64,000 nucleotides of DNA, taken from NCBI RefSeq assembly GCF_000271485.2, contig NZ_AKVN02000001.1:1802001-1866000 (forward strand), read 5' to 3'. Origin of the DNA: Pelosinus fermentans DSM 17108 (lineage in GTDB: Bacteria > Bacillota > Negativicutes > DSM-13327). The position numbers and the translations under genes are program-made. Below the pieces are notes generated by a model, which worked only from the letters and a program-made list of their open reading frames with translations, did no database searches and was not told where the DNA came from. Within the stretch, counting starts at the first letter, position 1, and the number at the start of each line of letters is the position of its first letter. This document shows positions 36,108 through 45,120 of this stretch, one piece after another.

Positions 36108-37168
36108 CGCAAAAATTCTCCATCTGTTTTATCCTCCTGACCAATCAACAAACGGTGTTTTGTCAATAAGGCCAACGTTTCTGCAGAAGTCATGACAAAA
36201 TCACCGGAGCTATATTCTTTTGATAACGCCTGTAGCCCCGGATCTGTTTTAATCAATTCGGGAAGCATCGGCTTGATTGCATAATAATTGCCACGATCAT
36301 AGGTCCGCCAGGCCTCTTCTTCCGAAACGAGAATTTCATGCACCTTTTCTCCCGGACGAATGCCAGTATATTTTATGGATATATTTCTGTCTCTCATCAT
36401 GGCTTTGGCCACATCGACAATACGGGCCGCGGGAATTTTCGGTATATAAATTTCACCGGGCTGAGCTCCTTCGAGGGCGGCAAAAATGGTATCAACCGCA
36501 CTTTCCAGGGGCAATAAGAACCTGGTCATTTCCTTGATCGTAATTGTAACAGGGCCGCCATGCTTGATTTGCTCATGGAACAGGGGAATTACAGAACCCC
36601 TGGATGCTAGCACATTGCCATAGCGTACGCAAATAAACCTCGTCTGGGGAATGGTCACATTGGCAGCAATAAATAGCCGCTCTTGGAGGGCCTTGGAGAT
36701 ACCCATGGCATTCACTGGCTTGCAGGCTTTATCCGTAGAGACTCCAACCACCGTTTCTATGGAAAGCTTATGTTCACGTATCGCCCGGATGATATTTTCC
36801 GCGCCAAGCACATTGGTCAATACCGCTTCATAGGGAAAGTACTCACAAGAAGGCACCTGTTTGAGGGCGGCGGCATTTATGACAATGTCCGCGTCCCTTA
36901 AAACGGAGCAAACGGAATGATACTCACGGATGTCCCCGATTCTGAACTCAATTAGTCGGGCAAAATTGTCATAAACCACCTCATCGGTAGCCTTGCTTTT
37001 GTGTTGGTATTCTATCCGCATAGCGTGCTGTTTCGCTTCATCTCGCGAGAAGATGATAATCTTCCGAGGGGAACCGAGTTCCTTTTGTAAGAGCCGATGA
37101 GTTAACACTTTACCCAGTGAACCCGTACCACCGGTAATGACAATCACTTTATTATCGAATAGCGTCAT
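36104..37168 (-). CDS. UDP-GlcNAc inverting 4,6-dehydratase/epimerase (CapE/FnlA/WbvB-like)
   Basis: Extended short-chain dehydrogenase of 354 residues: VIVITGGTGSLGKVL binds NAD(P), VSTDKACKPVNAMGISKALQE has the Met-x-x-x-Lys active site that replaces the usual Tyr in the inverting dehydratases, and RYGNVLASRGSVIPLF is diagnostic. It converts UDP-GlcNAc to a 4-keto-6-deoxy-L-sugar nucleotide, the first step towards UDP-L-FucNAc or UDP-L-QuiNAc. It starts 2 bp after the RmlD-like gene and overlaps the glycosyltransferase. Confidence 0.88.
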   Translation of the reverse strand: MTLFDNKVIVITGGTGSLGKVLTHRLLQKELGSPRKIIIFSRDEAKQHAMRIEYQHKSKATDEVVYDNFARLIEFRIGDIREYHSVCSVLRDADIVINAAALKQVPSCEYFPYEAVLTNVLGAENIIRAIREHKLSIETVVGVSTDKACKPVNAMGISKALQERLFIAANVTIPQTRFICVRYGNVLASRGSVIPLFHEQIKHGGPVTITIKEMTRFLLPLESAVDTIFAALEGAQPGEIYIPKIPAARIVDVAKAMMRDRNISIKYTGIRPGEKVHEILVSEEEAWRTYDRGNYYAIKPMLPELIKTDPGLQALSKEYSSGDFVMTSAETLALLTKHRLLIGQEDKTDGEFLR

Positions 37169-37170
37169 GT

Positions 37171-38070
37171 TTATTCCCCCTTGGCCGTATCTTTTCGTTT
37201 GGATTTTTGCGAATAATCGTTATACATGTCACGTACCAGTTCCGGCCAAGTTGGCGGGTTATAGCCCGTGAGGGAGAGAAACGTCGAAGAGTCCAATGAT
37301 CGATCAAGTCGAATACTGTCCTCCGGTTCAATGGTAATTTTCTTTTCATACTGGACACTGATGAGTTTCAGTAGCTCATATTTTGAGATTGGATTGGCGG
37401 ATAGGTGGTAAAGCCCCGTCAGTTCCGGACGGGGAATGATGTAATCCCTGATAATGCGTGAAAGTTCAATGGTTGGGAAGCCGGAATAAAGGACCTTTCT
37501 AAAACCACGCACCTTTTCTTTTTGGCTCAGGAACCATTCGACCAATCCGTATTTTCCTTTCAATTCATGCCCGATTATAGAAGTGCGCAGGGTAATACAA
37601 TGCGGGTAAGTTACCTCACCAAGATATTTTGTTCGTCCATAAAGATCATCGGCATTCGAAACATCCTGTTCCGTATAAACTCCTTTTTCTCCATTAAAAA
37701 CGCAATCCGTACTGATATGAATCATGCGCGTACCAGCCGCGCCGCACAGCAAAGCAATACGGTGCGGAAGTAATGCGTTAACGGTAATTGTTGTGAGCGG
37801 ATCTTTGGCCTCCGGCACTTGTTTAATGATGCCAATGCAATTCACTAGGATATCTGGCTTCACTTCAGCAAAAACATTTGCAAGACTCTCTATTTGCTGC
37901 ACATCTACATTACTGCGTACCTTCTTCATCATATCCGGAGGAAGCCAACGCGATAATTCATGCGCAGAGCGGACTGTAGTATAGACATCAAGATTCACAG
38001 CCTCGGAAAGAAAGCGAAACAAGGCATGCCCTAGCATCCCCGACCCTCCCAAGATCAGTACCTTTCTCAT
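37171..38070 (-). CDS. RmlD-like sugar-nucleotide reductase (WbvR-like)
   Basis: 299-residue extended SDR: VLILGGSGMLGHAL at the N-terminus, the catalytic STDCVFNGEKG and YGRTKYLGE (Tyr-x-x-x-Lys), as in dTDP-4-dehydrorhamnose reductases. It lacks the C-terminal cupin of CapF/FnlB, which makes the WbvR type (UDP-L-RhaNAc formation on the way to UDP-L-QuiNAc) more likely; this is inference from length and neighbours. First gene of the sugar cassette. Its promoter must lie in the 38071-38200 region. Confidence 0.82.
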   Translation of the reverse strand: MRKVLILGGSGMLGHALFRFLSEAVNLDVYTTVRSAHELSRWLPPDMMKKVRSNVDVQQIESLANVFAEVKPDILVNCIGIIKQVPEAKDPLTTITVNALLPHRIALLCGAAGTRMIHISTDCVFNGEKGVYTEQDVSNADDLYGRTKYLGEVTYPHCITLRTSIIGHELKGKYGLVEWFLSQKEKVRGFRKVLYSGFPTIELSRIIRDYIIPRPELTGLYHLSANPISKYELLKLISVQYEKKITIEPEDSIRLDRSLDSSTFLSLTGYNPPTWPELVRDMYNDYSQKSKRKDTAKGE

Positions 38071-38529
38071 ACTATTTTCACAACCTTTAAGAAAAAGTTC
38101 CTACACTTTCTTGTGTGTAGGTGCGCGAATAAACAATATGTTCAGTATTGTTACTCAATCTATTTTATTCAGGGCGTGCCTAGATGTTCTTATACCTTAT
38201 TATTTATTAATCGATCAAAAATATTATGCTATTATACGGCAATAGCACAAGGGACGGTTTGGAAAAGTTGGTCATTAGGAATTATCGGTGCTTTGACGAG
38301 AAAGGAATTAAAATATAATTCTGAATTAAAAGACTATTGTTGTTGCTTTCTGTAGTTTTGAAAAATGTACATGTTATAATAACAAGCAATATTAAAAATT
38401 GATAGTTTTCTTTATTGTAAAAAGAAGGGAATTTCAGAATTTATTAGAATAGTAGTAATGGTTATAAAGCTCTCATTATAGAAGAACTATCATTAAAATA
38501 AGTTGGAAATGTAGAGAGGGGGATCATTT
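38071..38529. other. AT-rich intergenic region at the end of the island
   Basis: 460 bp between divergent genes. The composition returns to AT-rich here, marking the probable end of the GC-rich island. An extended -10 (TGT then TATAAT at 38375-38380) would serve the chemotaxis gene. The small open frames here have no ribosome site and are not called. Confidence 0.4.
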
Positions 38530-40497
38530 ATGTTTGAAAGAAATAGTTTAAGAACAAAGTTAATCGTATTCTTTATTTTATTTGCAGTTATTCCTGCGGC
38601 TATTGGTGGAGCAATCAGTATCTATAAAAGTGTAATCACGACTAAAGAGGCGGCGATACATAGCAACAATAATACAGCTTCGCAGATTGCCAAGCAAATT
38701 GAAATTATGCTAGATGACTCAACGGGAATGACTGAAGGATTGGCTGCAAGTCCGACAGCGCGTTCTTTAGAAGGAATTGCCTTACGTGATATGATTATAA
38801 ATTTTCAACAAAAAAATCCTCAATTTGAATTGATCTATGTAATGGATGCAAGCGGTATGCAGGTTGCAAGAACAGCTGGTACGTTAGCGAATCGTGCAGA
38901 TAGGCCTTATTTTATAGAAGCAATGAAGGGGAATACATTTTTTACCGATATTTATATATCTTCTTTTACTAATGCTCCTAGTATAACAATATCTGTGCCA
39001 ATTAAGAATTCAGCAGGAACAATTCTGGGAGTTTTTGCTGCTGATATTGGTTTGCAAAGTCTCTGGGCAATTGCAGATAATGTTAAGGTGGGAAAAAATG
39101 GTTATGTTGAGATTGTCGATCACAATGGTGTAGTGATTGCTTATCCAGATCATGAAAAGGTCTTGAAAAAAGAAAGCTTTGCAGCAATTGAATATGTAAA
39201 AAAAGTAATAGAAGGTCAAACAGGATCAATAGAGACCATTTCAAGCCGTGGTGACAAGACAATTAGTGCTTTTACTCCAGTACCCAAGTATCAATGGGGA
39301 GTCATTGTAAATGAACCGCTAAAAGATGTTTATGATGGGGCTATCACAGCGTCATATATTATTATTGGGATCTTGCTGATTTCTCTAGTTTTGGCTGCGG
39401 TCACAGCGTTTTATATAGCTCGCAGTATTGTTACTCCGCTGCAGAAAGTAGTTCATTCCGTTGAATTAGTAGCAGGAGGCGATTTATCGCATACATTAGT
39501 TGCAGACGGAGTTTTGGAAGTGAATCAATTAGTGCAAGGTGTTAACCAGATGACGGTTGCTTTGCGGAAAATTATTTTGCATACAGCTTCAGTTGCCGAA
39601 TCTGTAGCTGCTTCTGCAGAAGAGTTGACGGCATCAGCTACTGAAGTAGGCAGAGCCTCAGAAGAAGTAACAGCCACAATTCAGGATGTAGCTCAAAGTG
39701 CTACTACTCAAGTGAGGTTATCTGATGAATCTTCTACTATTATAATGGAAATGCAAGCAGGTATTGCGGATGCTGTTCAAGCGGCCTGTGAAGTGGCTGG
39801 CGTTTCAGAAAGAAGTGAACAGTCAGCTGAAGGTGGTCTTAAACAAGTGAATCATGCTGTTCAATTGATGAATAATATTCGTCAAGATGTGGGTGATGCA
39901 GCAGAAAAAATAAATATTCTTGGTGAGAAGTCAAGGCAGATTGGACAAATCGTTGAAGTAATTACAAATATTGCAGGACAAACCAATCTGTTGGCGTTGA
40001 ATGCTGCAATTGAAGCTGCAAGAGCAGGTGAACAAGGACGTGGTTTTGCAGTGGTAGCAGATGAAGTGCGAAAACTGGCTGAGCAATCCCAAGAAGCTGC
40101 AAAAGAAATTGCTGAAATTATCGGTGCAATCCAAAGTGAGACAGTGCAAGCGGTAGATGCAATGGATAAAGGCAGCAAAGAAGTAGGAGAAGGCGTTAAG
40201 GTCGTTTCTGCTTCAAAAGTAGCATTTGAGGAAATTTATGTAGATGTAAAGGAAATGCGAAGACAGGTAGATAGTATCTTAGCACTGATGGATTTGCAGT
40301 TAACTGGAAGTGGACAAGTTGGTCAATCCATCACTGGCATTGCTGATGCATCAAGAACCAATGCTGCGAGTTCTCAAGAAGTGGCAGCAGCGAGTGAAGA
40401 ACAAAATGCCTCTGTACATGAAATCGTGACAGCTGTTTCTGGTTTAGCAACAATGGCTAGTGAGTTACAAGAAGTAGTGCATAAATTTAAAGTATAA
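38530..40497 (+). CDS. Methyl-accepting chemotaxis protein
   Basis: 655-residue transmembrane receptor: a first membrane helix at about residues 10-30, a periplasmic dCache sensor domain (residues 35-270, with [14 protein letters not shown] and [10 protein letters not shown]), a second membrane helix near 278-300, a HAMP domain, and the signalling coiled coil with the conserved tip [43 protein letters not shown]. It ends without a CheR-binding pentapeptide. The ligand is unknown, though dCache domains often bind amino acids or carboxylates. GAGGGGG precedes ATG. Confidence 0.93.
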   Translation: MFERNSLRTKLIVFFILFAVIPAAIGGAISIYKSVITTKEAAIHSNNNTASQIAKQIEIMLDDSTGMTEGLAASPTARSLEGIALRDMIINFQQKNPQFELIYVMDASGMQVARTAGTLANRADRPYFIEAMKGNTFFTDIYISSFTNAPSITISVPIKNSAGTILGVFAADIGLQSLWAIADNVKVGKNGYVEIVDHNGVVIAYPDHEKVLKKESFAAIEYVKKVIEGQTGSIETISSRGDKTISAFTPVPKYQWGVIVNEPLKDVYDGAITASYIIIGILLISLVLAAVTAFYIARSIVTPLQKVVHSVELVAGGDLSHTLVADGVLEVNQLVQGVNQMTVALRKIILHTASVAESVAASAEELTASATEVGRASEEVTATIQDVAQSATTQVRLSDESSTIIMEMQAGIADAVQAACEVAGVSERSEQSAEGGLKQVNHAVQLMNNIRQDVGDAAEKINILGEKSRQIGQIVEVITNIAGQTNLLALNAAIEAARAGEQGRGFAVVADEVRKLAEQSQEAAKEIAEIIGAIQSETVQAVDAMDKGSKEVGEGVKVVSASKVAFEEIYVDVKEMRRQVDSILALMDLQLTGSGQVGQSITGIADASRTNAASSQEVAAASEEQNASVHEIVTAVSGLATMASELQEVVHKFKV

Positions 40498-40506
40498 GAT
40501 TGGTAA

Positions 40507-40540
40507 GGTACAACGCTGCCATTACTAGTTGTGTTGTACC
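40507..40540 (+). terminator. Hairpin after the chemotaxis gene
   Basis: GGTACAAC (40507-40514) pairs with GTTGTACC (40533-40540), followed by TTTATC, ten bases past the stop codon. Confidence 0.6.
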
Positions 40541-40783
40541 TTTATCGTATCAATCAATTCTCATTTAGTAAGATATCGTAAGATTAGTCTAATGAAGTTG
40601 TTGTAGAAGATATTTAGTGAAAAAATGAGAATTAGAAAGAATAAAAGACTTTCTGTGAAATAATTATATAAAATGTCCAAATATGGAGATTGTATATATA
40701 AATAATAATTGGTATACTAATGAAGTTGTTGCGAGGCGTTGAAGAAGTTAACTGATTGAAAGTAAAAACTTTTAAAAATTTGC

Positions 40784-40812
40784 TTGACATAACAAGGTGG
40801 ACATGATACAAT
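40784..40812 (+). promoter_or_regulatory. Sigma-A promoter of the His-Gln-Lys-Leu tRNA operon
   Basis: TTGACA (40784-40789), 17-bp spacer, TACAAT (40807-40812), about 48 bp before the first tRNA. Confidence 0.8.
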
Positions 40813-40860
40813 AAATCTTGTCGCTAGGGGATGTTAAGAGAAAACATCGCAGATAATATG

Positions 40861-40936
40861 GTGGCTGTGGTGAAGCGGTCAACACGGCGGATTGTGGTTC
40901 CGTTATTCGAGGGTTCGATCCCCTTCAGCCACCCCA
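40861..40936 (+). tRNA. tRNA-His (anticodon GTG)
   Basis: Cloverleaf with GTGGCTG/CAGCCAC acceptor, anticodon loop TTGTGGT giving GTG, CCA encoded. The extra G typical of tRNA-His is encoded at 40860, opposite the C discriminator base. Confidence 0.95.
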
Positions 40937-40962
40937 TTCATTAACTCTAGTAATAACGATAT

Positions 40963-41038
40963 AGGGGTATAGCCAAGTTGGTAAGGCACGGGACTTTGAC
41001 TCCCGCATCCGTTGGTTCGAGTCCAGCTACCCCTGCCA
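40963..41038 (+). tRNA. tRNA-Gln (anticodon TTG)
   Basis: 76-nt cloverleaf with AGGGGTA/TACCCCT acceptor; anticodon loop CTTTGAC between CGGGA and TCCCG gives TTG; CCA encoded. Confidence 0.93.
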
Positions 41039-41042
41039 TTAT

Positions 41043-41118
41043 GGTTCACTAGCTCAGTTGGTAGAGCACCTGACTTTTAATCAGGGTGTCCCGCGTTCGA
41101 GCCGCGGGTGAGCCACCA
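41043..41118 (+). tRNA. tRNA-Lys (anticodon TTT)
   Basis: 76-nt cloverleaf with GGTTCAC/GTGAGCC acceptor; anticodon loop CTTTTAA gives TTT; CCA encoded. Only 4 bp after tRNA-Gln. Confidence 0.95.
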
Positions 41119-41132
41119 TTTAACTTAATTAT

Positions 41133-41216
41133 GCGGGAGTGGCGGAATGGCAGACGCACCAGACTTAGGATCTGGCGCCGCAAGGTGTAGGAGTTCAAGT
41201 CTCCTCTCCCGCACCA
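41133..41216 (+). tRNA. tRNA-Leu (anticodon TAG)
   Basis: 84-nt class II tRNA with a long variable arm; GCGGGAG/CTCCCGC acceptor, anticodon loop CTTAGGA between CCAGA and TCTGG gives TAG; CCA encoded. Confidence 0.95.
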
Positions 41217-41227
41217 CACAAAATGCA

Positions 41228-41260
41228 AGGCTTTCAGGGTTTTACCTGAAGGTCTTTTTT
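41228..41260 (+). terminator. Intrinsic terminator of the four-tRNA operon
   Basis: The arm AGGCTTTCAGG pairs with CCTGAAGGTCT (with G-U pairs) and runs into six T residues. Confidence 0.8.
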
Positions 41261-41416
41261 ATTGCTGTAAAACCGCCTTCTTATCTCTAGTTCACCCATG
41301 CCCAGACCTGCGACGCCTAGCGGCGATTATAAGTGACGCTCAGCTGCTATCGCGTTTTGCTGGCAGCAACCATCCAAATATCATAACAAGGAGTAATAAT
41401 AATTGAGGTGGCAGTG

Positions 41417-41581
41417 ATGGATGTAGTCGAAATATTAAAAGCGCTGGGTGATGGGACTCGGCTGCGGATTTTGCACTTATTTATAGGAATCAGTTTTCTG
41501 ATTAATTTATTTCAAATCTGGATTCCCTATGACAAAATCAATACGTGGCTTTCTGGGAGAAACCGGATTATGGCACAATAG
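41417..41581 (+). pseudogene. ArsR N-terminus fused in frame to a permease fragment
   Basis: A 54-residue frame with GAGGTGG upstream of ATG. Residues 1-22 (VVEILKALGDGTRLRILHLF) are the start of an ArsR/SmtB regulator; residues 23-54 (IGISFLINLFQIWIPYDKINTWL and on) are a hydrophobic start resembling ArsP/DUF318-type permeases. The helix-turn-helix and metal site of the regulator and most of the transporter are missing. The simplest reading is an internal deletion in an arsR-permease pair that joined them in frame. It may still be transcribed but is unlikely to be functional. Confidence 0.65.
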
Positions 41582-41831
41582 TGAGTTAGTTATTTGAGAA
41601 ATGGAACCGTATTGGAAAAGGGATATCCTTTTGCGGTACGGTTCTATTGCTTTACATAGTTATATATTACCGCGATTGCAGTACATATTACCGTCGTAAA
41701 ATGTTTATTATGATCGCTAATGGCTTGCACGTGCCAGCATAAATTTTGCAGTTAAGTATTCTAGCTAAAATTAACACAATGTTAACAAAGGGTACATTGA
41801 CTAGAAAAACGATCGTAAGGTATCATAAAAA

Positions 41832-41853
41832 CATATTCAAGAATTTAAATATG
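41832..41853. promoter_or_regulatory. Possible ArsR operator upstream of arsC
   Basis: CATATT (41832-41837) and AAATATG (41847-41853) form an imperfect inverted repeat. It lies just after a TTGACT ... TATCAT promoter-like pair (about 41798-41826, 18-bp spacer) and 75 bp before arsC. Confidence 0.4.
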
Positions 41854-41928
41854 ATGTGCTAAAGTTGAAGTGATATGGCAGATGGTTAGCGACAAGACCT
41901 AATAAACATAACGAGAGGAGTGGGCATC

Positions 41929-42375
41929 ATGAAGAAAGCGAAATTGGTCATTATATGTACGCAAAATAGCGCACGCAGCCAACTGGCAGAAGCCTTTTTC
42001 AAAAAATATGGTGATGATATGTTGGAGGTTCACAGTGCAGGTTTTGAGCCTACAGAAGTGAATCCATATGCGGTACAGGTCATGAAAGAGATTGGCATTG
42101 ACATTAGCGGCCAGCATTCCAAAGGTGTTCGGGAGTTTTTAGGGAAAATGTCATTTGGCTACGTCATTGCTGTTTGTAAAAAGGCTGAAGGCAAGTGCCC
42201 CGTGATCTTTCCAGGAGCACGGCAGTTGTTATCCTGGCCCTTTGATGATCCGGCTGCTTTTGAGGGAACAGAAGAAGAAACACGGCAAAAGTTCCGGCAA
42301 GTGCGTGATGAAATTGATGAGAAGGTCAAGGAATGGTTACAGGAATACCGTGGTCAGCAGGATCATCTAAAATAA
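41929..42375 (+). CDS. arsC: Arsenate reductase, thioredoxin-coupled type
   Basis: 148 residues of the low-molecular-weight phosphatase fold. The P-loop CTQNSARS (Cys-x5-Arg) holds the first catalytic cysteine near residue 10, and VCKKAEGKCP supplies the second and third cysteines seven residues apart, as in the thioredoxin-dependent enzyme of staphylococci and Bacillus. It reduces arsenate to arsenite in the cytoplasm. ATG 41929 is used because GAGAGGAG is eight bases upstream; GTG 41920 is part of that site. Confidence 0.93.
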   Translation: MKKAKLVIICTQNSARSQLAEAFFKKYGDDMLEVHSAGFEPTEVNPYAVQVMKEIGIDISGQHSKGVREFLGKMSFGYVIAVCKKAEGKCPVIFPGARQLLSWPFDDPAAFEGTEEETRQKFRQVRDEIDEKVKEWLQEYRGQQDHLK

Positions 42376-42421
42376 AATTGCCACCAGCAGGCAAACCTGG
42401 TGGTTTATGAGGTGGGTTATT

Positions 42422-44074
42422 ATGAAAATTATTATCATTGGTGGGGTAGCGGCTGGCACTTCTGCGGCAGCCAAAGCAAGAAGAAACAATGAAAATGCTC
42501 AAATTACATTATTTGATGCCGACAGTGATGTATCTTATTCGGGATGCGGCTTGCCGTACTTTATTGGAACTGAAGTGGAAGGCCGGGAGCAATTGGTTCC
42601 CAGGGATGCCGCATTCTTCAAACAGAAATATAATGTGGATGTATACACCAGACATCAAGTGTTAGAAATTCAGCCGCAAAGTAAAGTACTTACGGTTCAG
42701 AATTTAGTTACGCAAGAAATCTTTCAGGAAAGGTATGATAAGCTGGTTGTTGCCACTGGTGCAAAATCCGTTGTGCCTGCTATAGAGGGGGGCAATAAGC
42801 CCAATGTATTTTATTTGCGGAATGTAATCAATGCCGACCGTATCCGTGAACAAGTGCTAACAGCCAATCCAAAATCGGCTGTTATTGTCGGGTCTGGATT
42901 TATCGGCCTTGAAATGGCGGAAAACTTAACAGCTAGAGGAATCGCTGTTAGTGTTGTGGAAATGGCAGGGCACGTTATGCCTGCCTTAGATCAGGATATG
43001 GCGGTATACGTAGCCGATCATCTGCTTGAGAAGGGCGTACAGGTAATCGTCAACGATTCAGTGATTCGCCTGGAAGGAGAACCTTCCGTCAGCAAAGTGA
43101 TATTGAAAAGCGGCAAAGAAATCGATGCGGATTTTGTGATAATGGCTGTTGGGGTAAGACCCAATATAGAACTGGCTCAAAAGTCAGGTATTGAACTCGG
43201 ACCAACAGGAGCCATCAAGGTCAATCGGAAGATGCAGACCAATATAGATGATATCTATGCCTGCGGTGACTGCGCAGAAAGTTATTCTTTAATGACCGGC
43301 AAACCTTTGTATCGGCCGTTAGGTTCTACTGCCAATAAAATGGGACGAATCACTGGTGATCAGATAACCGGCGGTGATTTGGAGTTCCGGGGAATTTTGG
43401 GGACAGGTATATTTAAAATGTTTGATATGGCAGTAGGTCAGACTGGTCTTACGGAAAAGGAAGCAAAAAAAGAAGGTTATGAGGTTGTCGTCTGTCATAA
43501 TATTAAACCAGACAAGCCCGAATATTATCACGGCAGTGAGATGGTCATTAAGGCGGTTGCCGATAAAAACACTGGCAAGGTTTTAGGGGTGCAGATTGTC
43601 GGAAGATCTGGCGTCGATAAACGAATTGATGTCTTTGTAACTGCCATTACTTTCGGTGCGAAAGCAGAAGACTTGTTTCACCTGGATTTAGCCTATGCAC
43701 CACCATTCTCCACAACCAAAGACCCGGTGATGTATACCGGAATGATTCTGGATAATGCCATCAGGCGCGGCAGAGTGCTGATGACTCCGGCTGAGGTACA
43801 GGAAAAAATAAAAAATGGCGAAGAAGTGAAGATTATTGATGCTAGGGTGACCAAGCAATACGAAAAAGCCCATGTCGAGGGTGCTGTGAATATCCCCCAG
43901 GAGAATATTCGTAAAGCACTGGATTCCCTTGATAAAGAAATGGTTACAGTGACTTATTGTAACAAAGGGGTTACTGGGAATGCTGCTCAAAATATTCTAA
44001 TCAATCATGGTTTTAAGAACGTATATAACTTGTCGGGCGGCTATAAGAATTATAGCAAGAATAGCAAAAAATAA
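42422..44074 (+). CDS. CoA-disulfide reductase-like flavoenzyme with rhodanese domain
   Basis: 550 residues. Residues 1-450 are a pyridine-nucleotide disulfide oxidoreductase with two dinucleotide folds (IIIGGVAAGTSAAAKARR and AVIVGSGFIGLEMAENL), a single redox cysteine in SGCGLPYF (about residue 43) and the FAD motif DDIYACGDCAES. The last 90 residues are a rhodanese domain with active-site cysteine in TYCNKGVTG. Such fusions reduce CoA disulfide, persulfide or polysulfide. Its place between arsC and arsR suggests thiol supply or repair under arsenic stress. ATG 42422 follows GAGGTGG; the ATG at 42407 precedes that site. Confidence 0.88.
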   Translation: MKIIIIGGVAAGTSAAAKARRNNENAQITLFDADSDVSYSGCGLPYFIGTEVEGREQLVPRDAAFFKQKYNVDVYTRHQVLEIQPQSKVLTVQNLVTQEIFQERYDKLVVATGAKSVVPAIEGGNKPNVFYLRNVINADRIREQVLTANPKSAVIVGSGFIGLEMAENLTARGIAVSVVEMAGHVMPALDQDMAVYVADHLLEKGVQVIVNDSVIRLEGEPSVSKVILKSGKEIDADFVIMAVGVRPNIELAQKSGIELGPTGAIKVNRKMQTNIDDIYACGDCAESYSLMTGKPLYRPLGSTANKMGRITGDQITGGDLEFRGILGTGIFKMFDMAVGQTGLTEKEAKKEGYEVVVCHNIKPDKPEYYHGSEMVIKAVADKNTGKVLGVQIVGRSGVDKRIDVFVTAITFGAKAEDLFHLDLAYAPPFSTTKDPVMYTGMILDNAIRRGRVLMTPAEVQEKIKNGEEVKIIDARVTKQYEKAHVEGAVNIPQENIRKALDSLDKEMVTVTYCNKGVTGNAAQNILINHGFKNVYNLSGGYKNYSKNSKK

Positions 44075-44189
44075 AGCAGTGGTTTAAACATCATATAGTA
44101 ACGATGCAGAAGTAGAAGGAGGGAGCTAATCACTCCCTATCTTCTTTATGACGAAAAAAATAGAAATGAGAAGAGAGGAGGGTATCATC

Positions 44190-44489
44190 ATGGAGGGCGT
44201 AGCGTTGATTTTTAAAGCACTGGGGGATGATATTCGCCTGGAAATTGTACGGATGCTGATTGATAAGGAACTTTGCGTATGTGATATTTTAGCGGCTTTC
44301 GATAAATCACAGCCGGCCATTTCACATCATCTAAAGATCTTAAAGCAATCCGGCATTGTAGTGGATAGCCGCGACGGCAAATGGATTTATTACCGATTAA
44401 ATCCGGAAGCATTTAATCAGGTTGAGGTCTTTTTGCAGTTGTGTAAAACGGCAACGAATGAACGGTATAGAACTTGTAGCCCTAATTAA
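44190..44489 (+). CDS. arsR: ArsR-family arsenic-responsive repressor (copy 1)
   Basis: 99 residues from ATG 44190, which follows GAGGAGGG by seven bases. The winged helix protein has the As(III)-binding ELCVCDIL motif in its recognition-helix region and the DNA-reading SQPAISHHLKILKQSGIV. In the absence of arsenite it should repress nearby ars promoters; a good palindromic operator lies about 115 bp downstream. It sits after the CoA-disulfide-reductase gene and before a truncated ACR3 gene. Confidence 0.9.
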   Translation: MEGVALIFKALGDDIRLEIVRMLIDKELCVCDILAAFDKSQPAISHHLKILKQSGIVVDSRDGKWIYYRLNPEAFNQVEVFLQLCKTATNERYRTCSPN

Positions 44490-44584
44490 AATACAATAAG
44501 CCAGGATAATTTTTAGTTGTCGATTGTAGCTAGGGGCAGGTAGTGCTTTTGCATGCTGGTCATGTAAGTGTTGTTAATTATTTG

Positions 44585-44622
44585 TTGACACATATGAGTA
44601 AAATCGAATATAATCATATTCG
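44585..44622 (+). promoter_or_regulatory. Promoter with ArsR-type operator, upstream of the ACR3 remnant
   Basis: TTGACA (44585-44590), 18-bp spacer, TATAAT (44609-44614). The perfect inverted repeat CGAATAT (44605-44611)/ATATTCG (44616-44622) covers the -10, as expected for repression by an ArsR protein. The only ars gene it now leads to is a truncated ACR3. Confidence 0.65.
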
Positions 44623-44838
44623 AAAGGAAAACCACATCTTGATCCATAGAAGTTGCTAAGAAGTACTTAAGATTTTGGCTGACGAGCGAGAATTTTAAAG
44701 GTGACAAAATTCCAAGAAGATGGTGGCAGTTGGTTAGTAGGCTGTCGAATTTGATAAGGTGAAATTTCGGATAATTGTGTTGGAAGTAATTTAACATCTC
44801 TTGAGTAAACGGTTGTCAAAATTCTTGTTGGATTAACT

Positions 44839-45120
44839 TTGGACTTTTTTGAAAGATATTTAAGTTTATGGGTGACATTTTGTATTGTGATTGGTGTCGG
44901 TTTTGGCAAGGCGTTTCCTGGGGTAGTTGATTCATTGAGTAAAATGGAAATCAGCCATGTGAATTTACCCATTGCAGTTTTAATCTGGCTAATGATTTAC
45001 CCTATGATGCTAAAATTTGATTTTTCCGCTATCCTGAAAGTCGGCGACAGACCGAAAGGACTATTCATCACTTTGTTTGTTAATTGGTTAGTAAAACCTT
45101 TCAGCATGACTCAGCACTAG
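44839..45120 (+). pseudogene. ACR3-type arsenite efflux pump, N-terminal remnant
   Basis: This 93-codon frame reads as the first two to three membrane segments of ACR3: LDFFERYLSLWVTF, VGFGKAFPGVV, NLPIAVLIWLMIYPMMLKFDF and LFITLFVNWLVKPFSM are family hallmarks. It then ends abruptly with a stop, whereas the full protein has about 350 residues. No start codon with a ribosome site is present; only TTG 44839 is available and an in-frame stop lies at 44806. So both ends are damaged and the arsenite exporter is inactive. The following 290 bp show no continuation. Confidence 0.8.

Noticed and set aside
38113-38355. Open frame of 80 codons before the chemotaxis gene
   Set aside because: No ribosome site, odd composition, ends in the promoter region of the receptor gene.
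44513-44972. - strand open frames opposite the ACR3 remnant
   Set aside because: No ribosome sites and no recognisable product; the + strand remnant explains the region.
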